Positions 8,563 through 18,174 are shown, counted from the stretch's first letter. The stretch is DNA of 64,000 nucleotides from Acinetobacter equi (GCF_001307195.1 NZ_CP012808.1:2790001-2854000); one strand, 5' to 3'. The notes: a model not told the origin generated them from the sequence alone. Numbers and translations are program-made.

Positions 8563-9435
8563 TTAACTTAATTCAATTTGATATTGCTGTTCAAGTTGCT
8601 GAACTGCGGCTGAAAAATCAAGTTCAGATGCTTGTCGTTTTGGCGTTAAACTCATTTGGTGATCGACCAATCGCAGTAATTGTAAATCTAAATTTTCTTG
8701 TGCCAGTAAATCAACAGCTATTCCAATATCCTTTTGAAGTAAATCGAGTGCAAAGGTTTTTGGAAAACTTCGATTCAATACTTTTTGCGCCATAATATTT
8801 AAAGACATCGCACTTTGCCCACTTGAATGATTAATACAATTCAGTGCGGAATTTAGATTCACCCCTTTCGCTTTTAATAGGGTCAAACCTTCTGCCAATG
8901 CCCATAAATGTGTTGCCATTAAAGTATTATTTACTGCTTTTACAGCAAAACCCGAACCACTTTCTCCCACATATTCAATTAAATGTGAAAAAGCCTGAAT
9001 AATAGATTTCGCTTTTTCAAAAGCAGCTTGGTTGCCTCCAATCATCACGGTAAGTGTGCCATTTTCTGCACCTATCGTTTGTCCAGAAACAGGAGCATCT
9101 AAATAATCCACACCGACTGTTTTTAAAAATGCCGATAAAGATCGTGCAACATCAGGCACACCACTTGTGCAATCAATCCAAATACTTCCAGATTTAGGTG
9201 TATATTGTCGAATTAATTGTTCAACATCAGCACTTGTCGGTAAACAGCTAAAAATATAATCTGCCTGTACAGCTTGTTCTATAGAAACAGATATCGTTCC
9301 AAATAATTGAGCATGATCTTTTGCTTTTTGCTGCGTTCTATTCCATACCCAAACTGAATGACCGAGTTTTGGCAAATGGGATGCCATATGCCATCCCATC
9401 GCCCCTAACCCTATAAATGCAATATTAAGTCCCAA
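8563..9435 (-). CDS. NAD(P)-dependent beta-hydroxyacid dehydrogenase of the Rut operon
   Basis: A 290-residue member of the 3-hydroxyisobutyrate / tartronate-semialdehyde dehydrogenase family. Features are the N-terminal dinucleotide fold IAFIGLGAMGWHMASHL with WNRT after beta-2, the substrate motif DAPVSGQTIGAENGTLTVM near residue 117, and the catalytic Lys in AVKAVNNTLMATHLWALAEG near residue 165. It starts 9 bp after rutG, so it is the last gene of the rut operon. No rutE is present, and family members reduce malonic semialdehyde to 3-hydroxypropionate. I infer that it replaces RutE. An unrelated C4 semialdehyde reductase is the alternative. Confidence 0.85.
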   Translation of the reverse strand: MGLNIAFIGLGAMGWHMASHLPKLGHSVWVWNRTQQKAKDHAQLFGTISVSIEQAVQADYIFSCLPTSADVEQLIRQYTPKSGSIWIDCTSGVPDVARSLSAFLKTVGVDYLDAPVSGQTIGAENGTLTVMIGGNQAAFEKAKSIIQAFSHLIEYVGESGSGFAVKAVNNTLMATHLWALAEGLTLLKAKGVNLNSALNCINHSSGQSAMSLNIMAQKVLNRSFPKTFALDLLQKDIGIAVDLLAQENLDLQLLRLVDHQMSLTPKRQASELDFSAAVQQLEQQYQIELS

Positions 9436-9444
9436 AAGAATCTC

Positions 9445-10800
9445 CTAACTATGTGCAATTTTCGTTTCAGAACTCTCAACTGCCGTTGTCATATCAGCAG
9501 TTTTCTCTTCCCCACGACTTAAAAATAAGTTAAGTAAAATAGCAGCCAATGTTGCTGTACCAATTCCACCTAAATCGAATGAACCAATATGTAAACTGTA
9601 ATTACCAGTTCCCATAATTAAACAAACTGCACCAATAATTAATGTACTATTTTTAGTGAAATCAACTTTGTTATCGACCCAAATTTTAGCTCCAGCAACT
9701 GTAATTAATCCGAATACAACAATTGATGCACCACCCAATAATGCAACGGGAATCGTACTAATCACTGCACCAAATTTTGGTGATAAACCCAATAAAATTG
9801 CAAAGACACCAGCAAATACAAAGACAGTTGTTGAATACACTTTAGTAACAGCCATAACCCCAATATTTTCTGCATAAGTTGTCATGCCTGTACCACCTAC
9901 CGAAGCGGAAAGCGTAGTACATACACCATCAGCTAAAAAACCGCGCCCCATATAAGGTGACAAATTTTTGCCTGTCATTGCAGATACAGCTTTGAAATGC
10001 CCTAAATTTTCTGCAACTAAAATAATCGCAACTGGTGCAATTAACATAATGGCATTTAAATCAAATGTAGGTGAATGAAATGTAGGCAAACCAAACCATG
10101 TAGCTTCACCAACTTTAGTAAAATCTATAGGTGTACCAAATCCCATGACATTGGCAATAATAAAATACAATGCATAAGATGAAACCAAGCCTAATAACAA
10201 CAATAAACGGCGTACCATTCCACGAGTAAATACTGCAATTACACTAATACAAATAATCGTCAGTAATGCCATCCAACTATCAAAATTATTTGCTGAGACA
10301 CTCTTAATTGCTACAGGCGCAAGATTTAAACCAATAATCATGACAATCACACCTGTCACAATTGGAGGCATTAATTTTTCAATCCATGCTGTGCCTGTTT
10401 TTATGACTAATAAACCAATAAGTGCATAAACAATACCGCAAACAATTGTTCCACCTAAAGCTAAGGCGATATTGGGATTAGCACCAACGCCTGTATATCC
10501 TGTAACAGCAACAACAGCACCAATAAATGCAAAACTTGATCCTAAATAGCTTGGTAATCGTCCCCCTGTGATGAGGAAGAATAAAATTGTGCCTATTCCA
10601 GTAATAAAAATAGTTAAATTTGGATCGAACCCCATCAATAACGGTGCCAAAACAGTTGCACCAAACATTGCAAAAGCATGTTGCAAACCTAAAACGAGAC
10701 TTTTCCCAGCAGGCAAATATTCATCAATTTGCACAGGTGTTGTATCTAAATTACCTGTATAAGGCTTAAATTTCGGAAACCACGGTTCTTTTGTTTGCAT
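9445..10800 (-). CDS. rutG: Uracil/pyrimidine permease RutG (NCS2 family)
   Basis: A 451-residue, about 14-segment nucleobase:cation symporter of the NCS2 (uracil-xanthine permease) family. It imports uracil for the Rut pathway. LQHAFAMFGATVLAPLLMGFDP near residue 38 and VAENLGHFKAVSAMTGKNL near residue 263 carry the family His and Glu residues. Its ATG lies 24 bp beyond the rutF stop. It belongs to rutA-B-C-F-G-dehydrogenase on the minus strand. Confidence 0.92.
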   Translation of the reverse strand: MQTKEPWFPKFKPYTGNLDTTPVQIDEYLPAGKSLVLGLQHAFAMFGATVLAPLLMGFDPNLTIFITGIGTILFFLITGGRLPSYLGSSFAFIGAVVAVTGYTGVGANPNIALALGGTIVCGIVYALIGLLVIKTGTAWIEKLMPPIVTGVIVMIIGLNLAPVAIKSVSANNFDSWMALLTIICISVIAVFTRGMVRRLLLLLGLVSSYALYFIIANVMGFGTPIDFTKVGEATWFGLPTFHSPTFDLNAIMLIAPVAIILVAENLGHFKAVSAMTGKNLSPYMGRGFLADGVCTTLSASVGGTGMTTYAENIGVMAVTKVYSTTVFVFAGVFAILLGLSPKFGAVISTIPVALLGGASIVVFGLITVAGAKIWVDNKVDFTKNSTLIIGAVCLIMGTGNYSLHIGSFDLGGIGTATLAAILLNLFLSRGEEKTADMTTAVESSETKIAHS

Positions 10801-10824
10801 GGGAATCCCCTAGTCATATTTTCA

Positions 10825-11391
10825 TTAATTCATTTCTGTTGGCTCGCAATACGCTCGATTAAAATACATCAGCGCATTCATTCCTTGGCTTTGTTTCATT
10901 GCTTTAACTTCGCAAAATAAAACATCATGACTTCCTATAGACATGCTCTGTACAACCTCACAATCAAAACTCACCAAAGCATCTTCTAAAACAGGTGCTT
11001 GAGTCACTAATGTTGTCCATTGCCCTTGTTGAAATCTTTCATCCATTGGTGTTTTTCCACCAAATAAATTTGAAAGATGCTGATGTTTAGAAGCCAATGT
11101 ATTTACGCAAAGTACCTGATTGGTTTTAAAAGTCTCAAACACTGAAGCAGAACGATTTAAGCAAACCAATAATGTTGGAGGTGTGTCTGTCACACTACAT
11201 ACAGCTGATGCAGTAAAACCTGCTTGACCCGCTTCTCCATGCGTCGTAATCACATTTACAGCCGCACCTAAATTTGACATTCCTTGACGGAAAACTTGCT
11301 GATCAATTGCCAAATGTGTAAGTGAAGCCAATTCATCTAAATTATTTAATTGCAGTTTTTCAGCATCAATATTTGATAGTTTTGCATTCAT
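10825..11391 (-). CDS. rutF: FMN reductase RutF (NADH-dependent flavin reductase)
   Basis: A flavin reductase-like domain protein that supplies reduced FMN to the RutA monooxygenase. I place the start at the ATG at 11391 ([12 protein letters not shown]), which has a GGGGGA Shine-Dalgarno at good spacing and gives 188 residues. Upstream in-frame starts at 11403 and 11442 add a basic leader (KNHPRRRR) not expected in the family. Family blocks visible are [40 protein letters not shown], and [20 protein letters not shown]. The gene is in rut operon order after rutC. Confidence 0.92.
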   Translation of the reverse strand: MNAKLSNIDAEKLQLNNLDELASLTHLAIDQQVFRQGMSNLGAAVNVITTHGEAGQAGFTASAVCSVTDTPPTLLVCLNRSASVFETFKTNQVLCVNTLASKHQHLSNLFGGKTPMDERFQQGQWTTLVTQAPVLEDALVSFDCEVVQSMSIGSHDVLFCEVKAMKQSQGMNALMYFNRAYCEPTEMN

Positions 11392-11465
11392 GACATCCCC
11401 CATCCCTAGAATAATTCTTCTCCTTCTAGGGTGATTTTTCACTGATTAATTGTTCATTTATTTAA

Positions 11466-11846
11466 CTAAACATGTGCAATAGATGCGATTTCAACTAGAG
11501 CATCAGGTTTTACTAAGCCTGTTTGCACGCAATAACGTGCAGGTTTATCGCCTGGGAAATATTCGGCATACACAACATTAATTGCTGCATAATCTGCCCA
11601 ATCTTTGACAAAAATATGATTAAAAGTAATGTCATCCATTGTGCCACCTGCTGTTTCAATCACTTTTTTGATAGTCTCTAAAATATGTCGAGTTTGAGCA
11701 GCTGCATCGCCAACATGAACGACATTATTATTTTCATCAAAAGCTAAAGTACCTGAGACATAAACAATGTTGTCTGCTTTTGTTGCAGGGACATATGGTG
11801 CTAATGGTTTACCTGTTCCTGCTGGAATAATAATTTCTTTTGGCAT
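11466..11846 (-). CDS. rutC: RutC, RidA-family 3-aminoacrylate deaminase
   Basis: A 126-residue RidA/YjgF/UK114 family protein (family length about 128). In the Rut pathway it converts or detoxifies 3-aminoacrylate. The start [21 protein letters not shown] and the C-terminal [19 protein letters not shown] match the family; the Arg in PARYC is the conserved ligand-binding residue. An SD-like GGGGA precedes the ATG. It lies 31 bp after rutB. Confidence 0.93.
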   Translation of the reverse strand: MPKEIIIPAGTGKPLAPYVPATKADNIVYVSGTLAFDENNNVVHVGDAAAQTRHILETIKKVIETAGGTMDDITFNHIFVKDWADYAAINVVYAEYFPGDKPARYCVQTGLVKPDALVEIASIAHV

Positions 11847-11877
11847 TTGAATTTCCCCTTAATTTTCAAAATTTTCT

Positions 11878-12624
11878 TTATGCTGATTTATCTAATTTCT
11901 GTTCAGATGTACTAAATGTCTCAACAAAATTTTGAGTATCTGACACCCAGCCAAAGAATGTTTTAATGTTATAAATACTGGCTTCATGGGCTTCGACTGG
12001 ACCTGCTTGATAACAAGCATCTGCCAATGCCACACCAAAATATTCTAGGAAAAAGCCATCTCTTAGCGTCGACTCCACGCAAACATTTGTTGCAATACCG
12101 ACAAAAACAAGATTACGAATTCCCCTACAGCGCAGCATGCTGTCTAAAGCTGTATTAAAAAATCCGCTATAACGTGGTTTTTCAATCACTAAATCTTGTG
12201 CAGTTGGTTGTAATTCATCAATGAGTTCAAAATCCCAGCCTCCTTTTGCTAAAAGTGTGCCTTGTAACTCAGGATTCTTACGCATTGTTTTTAATGCATT
12301 TGATTTATGGAAGTTTGGAGAATCAATCCCACCTGCTTCTTTGTATTGCTGATCCCAACCATTTTTAAAATAAATTACTTGAATACCAGCTTCATGAGCG
12401 GCATCTACAGCTTTTTTAATGTTTTCAACAACAGGTTTGGTTTTTGAAACATCAAATCCAGCCAAATCCAAATATCCACCTTGCGAGGTATAAGCATTCT
12501 GCATATCAATAACAATTAATGCAGTTTGCTCTGGTGCAAGTTGAATATGTTCAGGTTCTGCCTTTAATTCTTTGCTAAATGCACTTGCTTGAGTAAAGGT
12601 GCTACAAACGACTGATTGGCTCAT
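11878..12624 (-). CDS. rutB: Ureidoacrylate/peroxyureidoacrylate amidohydrolase RutB
   Basis: A 248-residue isochorismatase-superfamily cysteine hydrolase that cleaves the RutA product. Catalytic triad positions are visible: Asp in [12 protein letters not shown], Lys in [13 protein letters not shown], and Cys in [17 protein letters not shown]. The ATG at 12624 overlaps the rutA stop codon (ATGA), which fixes the start and implies translational coupling. An upstream in-frame start at 12639 is less likely. Confidence 0.94.
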   Translation of the reverse strand: MSQSVVCSTFTQASAFSKELKAEPEHIQLAPEQTALIVIDMQNAYTSQGGYLDLAGFDVSKTKPVVENIKKAVDAAHEAGIQVIYFKNGWDQQYKEAGGIDSPNFHKSNALKTMRKNPELQGTLLAKGGWDFELIDELQPTAQDLVIEKPRYSGFFNTALDSMLRCRGIRNLVFVGIATNVCVESTLRDGFFLEYFGVALADACYQAGPVEAHEASIYNIKTFFGWVSDTQNFVETFSTSEQKLDKSA

Positions 12625-13733
12625 GCTGATTTCTCCCAAACTGGTGCTTCAACCACATCATCAATCACAACATGCTGACGACATTTCATAAGTGGTTGAA
12701 TTTTTTGCCCAAAGTCTTCTACGCCTAAAATAAAATCATCAAAGGTTAATAAAATTCCTTCCGTCCCTTCAATTTCGCCAATTTCATCCAACATTTTTGC
12801 AACATTGGCATATGAACCCACCAACGTTCCCATGTTAATATTCACAGGAGATACACTTGAAGCCATTTGACGAATATTGGTATCTGCACCAGATTTGGTA
12901 TCTTTTCCACCTTGATTCATTAACCAATTAATTGCTTCAATATCGGCACCATCATTGTAGTTTTGCCATTTCGCCATTGCTTCTTCATCTGTTTCAGCAG
13001 CAATCACCATAAATAGAACATAAGTTTGAACATCTCGACCTGTTTTATCTGTTTGTTCTTTTAAACGATCATTAATCTCTGCATAAGCTGTTGGTGTATT
13101 TAAACCTTTGCCAAAAACAAAATTATAATCTGCATATTTCGCTGAAAATTCCAAACCTGTTTCTGACTGACCAGCACAAATAATTTTCATATCTGCTTGT
13201 GGTTGTGGGCTCACTCGGCAATCATTCATTTGGAAATGTTCGCCTTTAAAATCAGACTTACCTGTTGCCCAAAGTTCACGTAAAATTTGTACATATTCAG
13301 ATAAGTATTCATAACGTTTGCCAAAATACTCATCTCCAGGCCACATCCCCATTTGGGTATATTCAGGAGCTTGCCAACCTGTCACTACATTTAAGCCAAA
13401 ACGACCATTAGAAATAGAATCAATCGTAGATGCCATACGTGCAACAATCGCAGGTGGCATAACCAATGTTGCTGCTGTCGCATAAATTTTAATTTTACTA
13501 GTTACCGCAGCTAGACCCGCCATTAAGGTAAATGTTTCTAGGTTATGATCCCAAAATTCAGTTTTTCCACCAAAGCCACGCAACTTAATCATAGATAAAG
13601 CAAAGTCAAAACCATAATGTTCTGCACGTTGCACAATTTGTTTATTCATCTCAAAACTTGGTTTGTATTGAGGCGCATTTTCAGACAATAACCAACCATT
13701 ATTACCAATTGGACAGAACACACCAATTTTCAT
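12621..13733 (-). CDS. rutA: Pyrimidine monooxygenase RutA
   Basis: A 370-residue flavin-dependent luciferase-family monooxygenase that opens the uracil/thymine ring between N3 and C4. The ATG at 13733 gives the canonical N terminus [14 protein letters not shown] and has a GAGGTGG Shine-Dalgarno; a GTG three codons earlier is the alternative. Strongly conserved blocks are [38 protein letters not shown], and [14 protein letters not shown]. It is the first gene of the rut operon. No rutR-like regulator or obvious RutR operator is in the adjacent DNA. Confidence 0.97.
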   Translation of the reverse strand: MKIGVFCPIGNNGWLLSENAPQYKPSFEMNKQIVQRAEHYGFDFALSMIKLRGFGGKTEFWDHNLETFTLMAGLAAVTSKIKIYATAATLVMPPAIVARMASTIDSISNGRFGLNVVTGWQAPEYTQMGMWPGDEYFGKRYEYLSEYVQILRELWATGKSDFKGEHFQMNDCRVSPQPQADMKIICAGQSETGLEFSAKYADYNFVFGKGLNTPTAYAEINDRLKEQTDKTGRDVQTYVLFMVIAAETDEEAMAKWQNYNDGADIEAINWLMNQGGKDTKSGADTNIRQMASSVSPVNINMGTLVGSYANVAKMLDEIGEIEGTEGILLTFDDFILGVEDFGQKIQPLMKCRQHVVIDDVVEAPVWEKSA

Positions 13734-13984
13734 ATCAACCACCTCTTTTTTAACTTTTATTCAAAAAATTTATTTAAGAAATATTTAATCTTTCATACAA
13801 GTTGTTTAGCAATTGATATGCCAACTTTATTTATTTAAATATTTTCAAATACTTATATGTTTTTAATTTTACTATTTAGTAAAAACCATATTTTTTTCAT
13901 TGCTCATTTTTAGTTATTCTTGTTTTAAATAAGTGCACGTTTTGAACCAAAATCTTACCAAAAGGTAAAAAATCATATAAAAAA

Positions 13985-14007
13985 AACCATAAGATAAACT
14001 TATGGTT
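13985..14007 (-). terminator. Terminator of rutD
   Basis: Nine-bp perfect stem AACCATAAG / CTTATGGTT with a 5-nt loop. Read on the minus strand it is followed by a run of U. It lies between the rutD stop and the rutA promoter region, so rutD is a separate transcription unit. Confidence 0.85.
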
Positions 14008-14032
14008 AATTCAGGTTTAAAATCACTTTACT

Positions 14033-14839
14033 TTAATGGATGAGAAAATTAATTACCGCTTGATTCATCATTTCAGGCTCAGTCACAGTAGAGGCATGCC
14101 CACCATTTTCTAAGATGGAATAAGTACCATGCCCAAGTGTTTGATATAAATCCAAGGTTTTTTGATACGGCACTAAAAAATCATCTTGATTGGCAATAAG
14201 ATGAACTTTGACATCTTTTAAAGCCTCTATATGTTTTTGTTCAATTTTAAATTTTTTTAATGCATTTAATCGTGCAAATACGTTATGTTTGGGTGGAAAA
14301 TCTAATCCTTGTTTTTGTTCAGCTAGTTCAATCTGTTTAATATTTTTAGAAATCCATGCAGGTGGATATAAAAATAATGCTTGGGCTTGAATATAAGCCT
14401 CTGCCCCTACATACTCTAATAAAGCAGTTCTAGCAGAAAAACATTTTTCAGTATGAGGATCTAAATTATCCCATGCATTGATACTGGTTAAACTTAATAA
14501 TTTAGTCTTATTTTTGAGCACTTCATCTTCATGAATTAATGTGGCAAGTTCGGCTCCAATATGTCCACCTAAAGCATGCCCAACAAAATGAAATTTTTCG
14601 ATATTTTCTTGATCTAATATATTTAAAACTTGTTTTGCCATATTGGTCATACTGTATTGATCTATTAAATACTCAGCACTTGCATGACATCCTTCTTGGT
14701 CATAAGTCAAAATATGAAAATATTGACTAAATGTCTCTATTTGAGGATTCCAAAAATTTGCATGCCCTCCTAAACCAGAAGACATCACCATAAACTCTTT
14801 TGCTGCTCTATTTTTTGATGGATGAATATAATAATTCAT
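14033..14839 (-). CDS. rutD: Aminoacrylate hydrolase RutD (alpha/beta hydrolase)
   Basis: A 268-residue alpha/beta-hydrolase. Features that match RutD are MVMSSGLGGHANFWNPQ, the YDQEG loop, FHFVGHALGGHIGAELA, INAWDNLDPHTEKCFSAR, and ALFLYPPAWIS. The nucleophile elbow is GHALG, with Ala at the position where most hydrolases carry Ser, as in RutD proteins I know. The C-terminal His is in NGGHASTVTEPE. It accelerates breakdown of 3-aminoacrylate to malonic semialdehyde. It lies upstream of rutA on the same strand but with its own terminator and a 290-bp gap, unlike the contiguous E. coli rutABCDEFG. Confidence 0.88.
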   Translation of the reverse strand: MNYYIHPSKNRAAKEFMVMSSGLGGHANFWNPQIETFSQYFHILTYDQEGCHASAEYLIDQYSMTNMAKQVLNILDQENIEKFHFVGHALGGHIGAELATLIHEDEVLKNKTKLLSLTSINAWDNLDPHTEKCFSARTALLEYVGAEAYIQAQALFLYPPAWISKNIKQIELAEQKQGLDFPPKHNVFARLNALKKFKIEQKHIEALKDVKVHLIANQDDFLVPYQKTLDLYQTLGHGTYSILENGGHASTVTEPEMMNQAVINFLIH

Positions 14840-14958
14840 TTTATACCCTTCGATAAAATTTCATATTTTCACTGCAATCTTTGTGCCCAATTATTTCAAT
14901 CTATAATTTTTTATGAGCTCTATCATGTATTTAAATCGTTGTAAATATATTAAATATT

Positions 14959-14977
14959 AATAATAATTGTTATCATT
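14959..14977. promoter_or_regulatory. Candidate Fur box upstream of the PepSY operon
   Basis: The 19-mer AATAATAATTGTTATCATT matches the consensus GATAATGATAATCATTATC at 12 of 19 positions by eye. It lies 38 bp before the DUF3649 start codon. A Fur site fits the iron-linked gene set downstream. Confidence 0.55.
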
Positions 14978-15014
14978 TACATTATTAATTATTCGTTTCC
15001 TATTGGACCATTAA

Positions 15015-15362
15015 ATGAATAGCCCAATCCATGCCCTAGATCCTTCAAAAATTAATTCATCTACACGAATAAAATGTAAATCCCAAACGACACCTCTCTC
15101 TTATCGACTCATGATTAGCTATCGCTTTGCATTGGCATTAATCGGAGGATATGTACTTGCAAGCTTATCAGCGATTGTGACTGCTCAATATTTTGCAGAT
15201 TACAGAGGAAGTGCTGCGATGAGTGCCACGCTTATTGCTTTCGTACTTTGGGCAAGTGCATTTATTTGGGTATTTATGGTCAATAAAACACTTAAAGCAA
15301 GTTTAGGAATTTTCATTCCTGTATGTGTGCTTTTTATTTGTTATAAAATTTTGGGAAATTAA
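15015..15362 (+). CDS. DUF3649-family small membrane protein, iron-uptake associated
   Basis: A 115-residue inner-membrane protein. After a polar N terminus of about 33 residues come three hydrophobic segments: YRFALALIGGYVLASLSAIV, ATLIAFVLWASAFIWVFMV and LGIFIPVCVLFICYKIL. The pattern and its position before a PepSY-TM protein and a DUF3325 protein match the DUF3649 family, which commonly accompanies siderophore receptor genes. The function is unknown. It is the first gene of a three-gene operon; the next start codon follows by 1 bp. Confidence 0.75.
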   Translation: MNSPIHALDPSKINSSTRIKCKSQTTPLSYRLMISYRFALALIGGYVLASLSAIVTAQYFADYRGSAAMSATLIAFVLWASAFIWVFMVNKTLKASLGIFIPVCVLFICYKILGN

Positions 15363-15363
15363 T

Positions 15364-17139
15364 ATGCGTGTAGATGCAAAACAGGAAGGTCCTCGCCAGT
15401 CAATGTCTTGGCTACATACATGGGCAAGTTTAATTCTAGGATGGTTACTCTACGCAATTTTTGTCACAGGAACGCTTAGTTTTTTCCAAAATGAAATAAC
15501 TGTTTGGATGAAACCAGAACTCCATCAATCTGTCCCACATTCTTCACAAGTGGCTCAGACACAAGTGGCATTGAAATATTTACAGGAAAATCACCCAAAT
15601 GCAGGTAGTTGGAATATTCAACTTCCTAATTCGCGTCAAAATACAACTCTCATTACTGTTCGTGATCAAGGTGAAGATCCTCGTGCAAGACGAGGAGGAA
15701 ACCGTATCACTATAGATAGTGCAACAGGTGAGGTACTTGAAGCTCGTGAAACACGTGGTGGTAGTTTCCTATATCGTTTCCATTTCGATTTATATGGTAT
15801 GCCTAGAATGTGGGCTCGCTGGATTGTCGGAATTGCAACATTACTCATGCTGGTTGCAATTATTAGTGGTGTTATTACCCATAAGAAAATTTTTAAAGAT
15901 TTTTTCACCTTCCGTCCAGGAAAAGGTCAACGTTCATGGTTAGATGCACATAATGCAACAGCGGTATTTGCACTTCCCTTCCATATTATGATTACTTTAA
16001 GTGGATTATTACTTTTACTCTTTACTATCATGCCTTGGGGAATTGAAAAAATTTATGATAATCGAGGCGCATTTTTACAAGAACAAAATCGTGCACTCGT
16101 ACAAACAAATAATGAAAAAGAAAAAAGTAATGCAAACCGTGAAAATCGCTCTGAACGTAATTCAGAATCTTCTGAAAATACCCCTCGTAATGATCGTGGT
16201 GATAATACAGAAAGAATGTCTGCACGTAATGGAAATGCTGAAGTACCAAATGAACGTCGACGTAAACATCAAAGTGTTGAAGCTCAACCTGCACCACTCG
16301 CTCATTTAGAACCAATCATTACAGAAACTCAGCAAGAGTGGAAAACTAATCCAATCAGTAGCATTAGTATTGTTTCACCGAATACGAATCAAGCCCAAAT
16401 TGAATTACGCGCTTTAAATGGTGAAAGCGTCGTATTTCGTAATATTTATGCCAGTCTTCAATTTAATGGCGTTACAGGTAAAAACACGACAGATGAAAGT
16501 GCACAGCTAAAAAATCCTTCGGTTGCTATGGGCATCTATAATGTTATTACGACATTACATGAAGCACGTGGTGTACAGCTTGCTTTACGCTGGTTACTAT
16601 TTTTATCTGGTATTGTCGGTACATTAATGATTGCTACAGGTCTTGTTTTATGGTGTGTAAAACGTGCACATCAACAGCAAAAACAAGGCTATAAATCATT
16701 TGGTTATCGTTTAGTTGAAGTTTTAAATATTGCTGCAATTATTGGACTACCTATTGCCTGTGCTGGTTATTTTTATGCAAACCGTTTAATTCCTGCACAA
16801 ATGGAAGCACGTGCTGATTTAGAAATTCGTAGTTTCTTTATCATATGGCTCATCACTTTCATTTATTCAATGTTTAGAACATCTCGTCAAGCATGGTTAG
16901 AGCTTCTTGCTTTTGCCTCACTCATGTTTGCATTGTTACCAATTTTGAATTTTGTTACTGGTGGTCAAGCTTTATGGAACAGTATTGCTTATGGTCAATG
17001 GGTAATTGCTAGCTTTGATTTAGCCATGTGGACATTAGCAATATTATTTATTTTTACGTTCTATAAAGTTAAAAATCACAAAGGATTAGCCATGAAAAAA
17101 GCAAAAAATCCTGCATCAAACAAGGAGTCTGAAGCATGA
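15364..17139 (+). CDS. PepSY-associated transmembrane protein, putative ferric reductase
   Basis: A 591-residue PepSY_TM protein from the ATG at 15364. The layout is: N-terminal TM (SLILGWLLYAIFVTGTLSFF), periplasmic PepSY domain with paired His (LHTWASL, RFHFDLYG), a second TM (WIVGIATLLMLVAIISGVITHK), WLDAHNATAVFALPFHIMIT as TM3, a long periplasmic loop, then four or five more TMs. Conserved His pairs across the TMs suggest b-type heme, and family members act as inner-membrane reductases releasing iron from ferrisiderophores. The second loop (about residues 235-305) holds a low-complexity Asn/Arg/Glu/Ser stretch (ENRSERNSESSENTPRN) that looks like an expanded linker. It overlaps the next gene by 4 bp. 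Confidence 0.85.
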   Translation: MRVDAKQEGPRQSMSWLHTWASLILGWLLYAIFVTGTLSFFQNEITVWMKPELHQSVPHSSQVAQTQVALKYLQENHPNAGSWNIQLPNSRQNTTLITVRDQGEDPRARRGGNRITIDSATGEVLEARETRGGSFLYRFHFDLYGMPRMWARWIVGIATLLMLVAIISGVITHKKIFKDFFTFRPGKGQRSWLDAHNATAVFALPFHIMITLSGLLLLLFTIMPWGIEKIYDNRGAFLQEQNRALVQTNNEKEKSNANRENRSERNSESSENTPRNDRGDNTERMSARNGNAEVPNERRRKHQSVEAQPAPLAHLEPIITETQQEWKTNPISSISIVSPNTNQAQIELRALNGESVVFRNIYASLQFNGVTGKNTTDESAQLKNPSVAMGIYNVITTLHEARGVQLALRWLLFLSGIVGTLMIATGLVLWCVKRAHQQQKQGYKSFGYRLVEVLNIAAIIGLPIACAGYFYANRLIPAQMEARADLEIRSFFIIWLITFIYSMFRTSRQAWLELLAFASLMFALLPILNFVTGGQALWNSIAYGQWVIASFDLAMWTLAILFIFTFYKVKNHKGLAMKKAKNPASNKESEA

Positions 17140-17474
17140 TTTTTTTCTTACTCGCATGGTCAATTGCAACACTTGGATTTATTGCTTTAGCAAGTTCAAT
17201 GTCAAAACACCAAAAACAAATTTTTGATCGCGAACTGAGTGCAGGACAAAGTCAAATTGCGACTTTACTTGGCTGGTTTTTGTTAATCATTTCACTCATT
17301 ATTAGCTTAATTCCCTATACGTTAAGCAATGGAATCAGCTATTGGGTTGGTGTACTCACATTTTCAGCATTATTTGTGGGTTTAAACTTAAGCTACTACG
17401 CTCATAAAATGAAATATATAACGATCATTATTATTGCCATTGCCTTAATAAGCGCAATTATTTGCTTATTATAG
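17136..17474 (+). CDS. DUF3325-family membrane protein
   Basis: A 112-residue protein with four predicted hydrophobic segments. It starts with an ATGA overlap on the PepSY-TM gene, so it is translationally coupled. SMSKHQKQIFDREL between TM1 and TM2 is the DUF3325-like motif. The family occurs as the last member of the DUF3649 / PepSY-TM / DUF3325 trio in iron-acquisition loci; no biochemical role is known to me. A strong terminator follows. Confidence 0.78.
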   Translation: MIFFLLAWSIATLGFIALASSMSKHQKQIFDRELSAGQSQIATLLGWFLLIISLIISLIPYTLSNGISYWVGVLTFSALFVGLNLSYYAHKMKYITIIIIAIALISAIICLL

Positions 17475-17492
17475 TGCATGCTTTGCATTATC

Positions 17493-17519
17493 AAGCCAAT
17501 CTTCAGATTGGCTTTTTTT
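17493..17519 (+). terminator. Terminator of the PepSY operon
   Basis: Nine-bp stem AAGCCAATC / GATTGGCTT with a TTCA loop and a following T tract. Confidence 0.92.
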
Positions 17520-17562
17520 ATTGTTTCACTTAATCTATAGCAAATTTAAAATGGTTCTTTTT

Positions 17563-18069
17563 ATGCCAAATCGTATTTCTCCTCCTACTGAACTGATGAA
17601 CCTTGCTATTGCTGGTAATGCTAAAGCACAATTTGAGCTTGCTGAACTGTATATGCAAAGTGAACATGAAGATGATAATTTTTTAGCAGAAGAATGGGCT
17701 TTAAAATCTGCCGAAAATGGTCATCTTGAAGCAATGTACTGGCTTGGTGAAGGTTATACAGTCTATGCCAAAGAAATCGCTGAAGAAGATGCTGAAGAAG
17801 CAAAAACTCACTTTGAATTGGCTTATTATTGGTTAACTCAAGCAAGCCAACTCAAACATGCTGCTGCAACTTTAGAGCTCGCAGGGTTTTATCGTCGTGG
17901 TGATGTAATTGAGAAAAATGTAGAAAAATCTATTCAATTGATTACTCAAGCCGCTGAATTAGGTGATATCCAAGCAATGCGTGATTTAGCATGTATTTAT
18001 GAACACGGCTTAGGTGTTGAAGTAGACGAAGAAAAAGCTGATTTTTGGAATGCTAAAGCAGAGCAATAA
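17563..18069 (+). CDS. Sel1-repeat (TPR-like) protein
   Basis: About 168 residues made of Sel1-like repeats: GNAKAQFELAELYMQ, GHLEAMYWLGEGY, KHAAATLELAGFYRRGDV and GDIQAMRDLACIYEHGLGV. These fold as alpha-helical solenoids that mediate protein contacts. No signal peptide is visible, so it is probably cytoplasmic. The start is uncertain: ATG at 17563 or 17551, neither with a clear Shine-Dalgarno. A TTG at 17521 lies in the preceding terminator and is rejected. It is a single-gene unit between two terminators. The partner is unknown. Confidence 0.75.
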   Translation: MPNRISPPTELMNLAIAGNAKAQFELAELYMQSEHEDDNFLAEEWALKSAENGHLEAMYWLGEGYTVYAKEIAEEDAEEAKTHFELAYYWLTQASQLKHAAATLELAGFYRRGDVIEKNVEKSIQLITQAAELGDIQAMRDLACIYEHGLGVEVDEEKADFWNAKAEQ

Positions 18070-18086
18070 AACAGATTTAGAGTACT

Positions 18087-18117
18087 AAAGTAAGCCACTT
18101 TATATGTGGCTTACTTT
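18087..18117 (+). terminator. Bidirectional terminator between the Sel1 gene and the oxoproline operon
   Basis: Twelve-bp perfect stem AAAGTAAGCCAC / GTGGCTTACTTT with a 7-nt loop, between convergent genes. Confidence 0.88.
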
Positions 18118-18174
18118 TAAAAATATCTTTTATGACATATCGTAATTTAATACGCCAATCTATAAAAACCAGTA

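Noticed and set aside
8535..8795. An 86-codon open frame on the plus strand.
   Set aside because: It lies mostly antisense to the beta-hydroxyacid dehydrogenase gene and begins inside a terminator hairpin; there is no supporting motif.
16001..16315. Open frames of 90-100 codons on both strands inside the PepSY-TM gene.
   Set aside because: They are shadows of the low-complexity linker-coding region, with biased, repetitive composition and no start signals.
17521..17562. Longer N terminus of the Sel1 protein from a TTG at 17521.
   Set aside because: The TTG lies immediately after the T tract of the preceding terminator and has no Shine-Dalgarno; ATG codons follow at 17551 and 17563.
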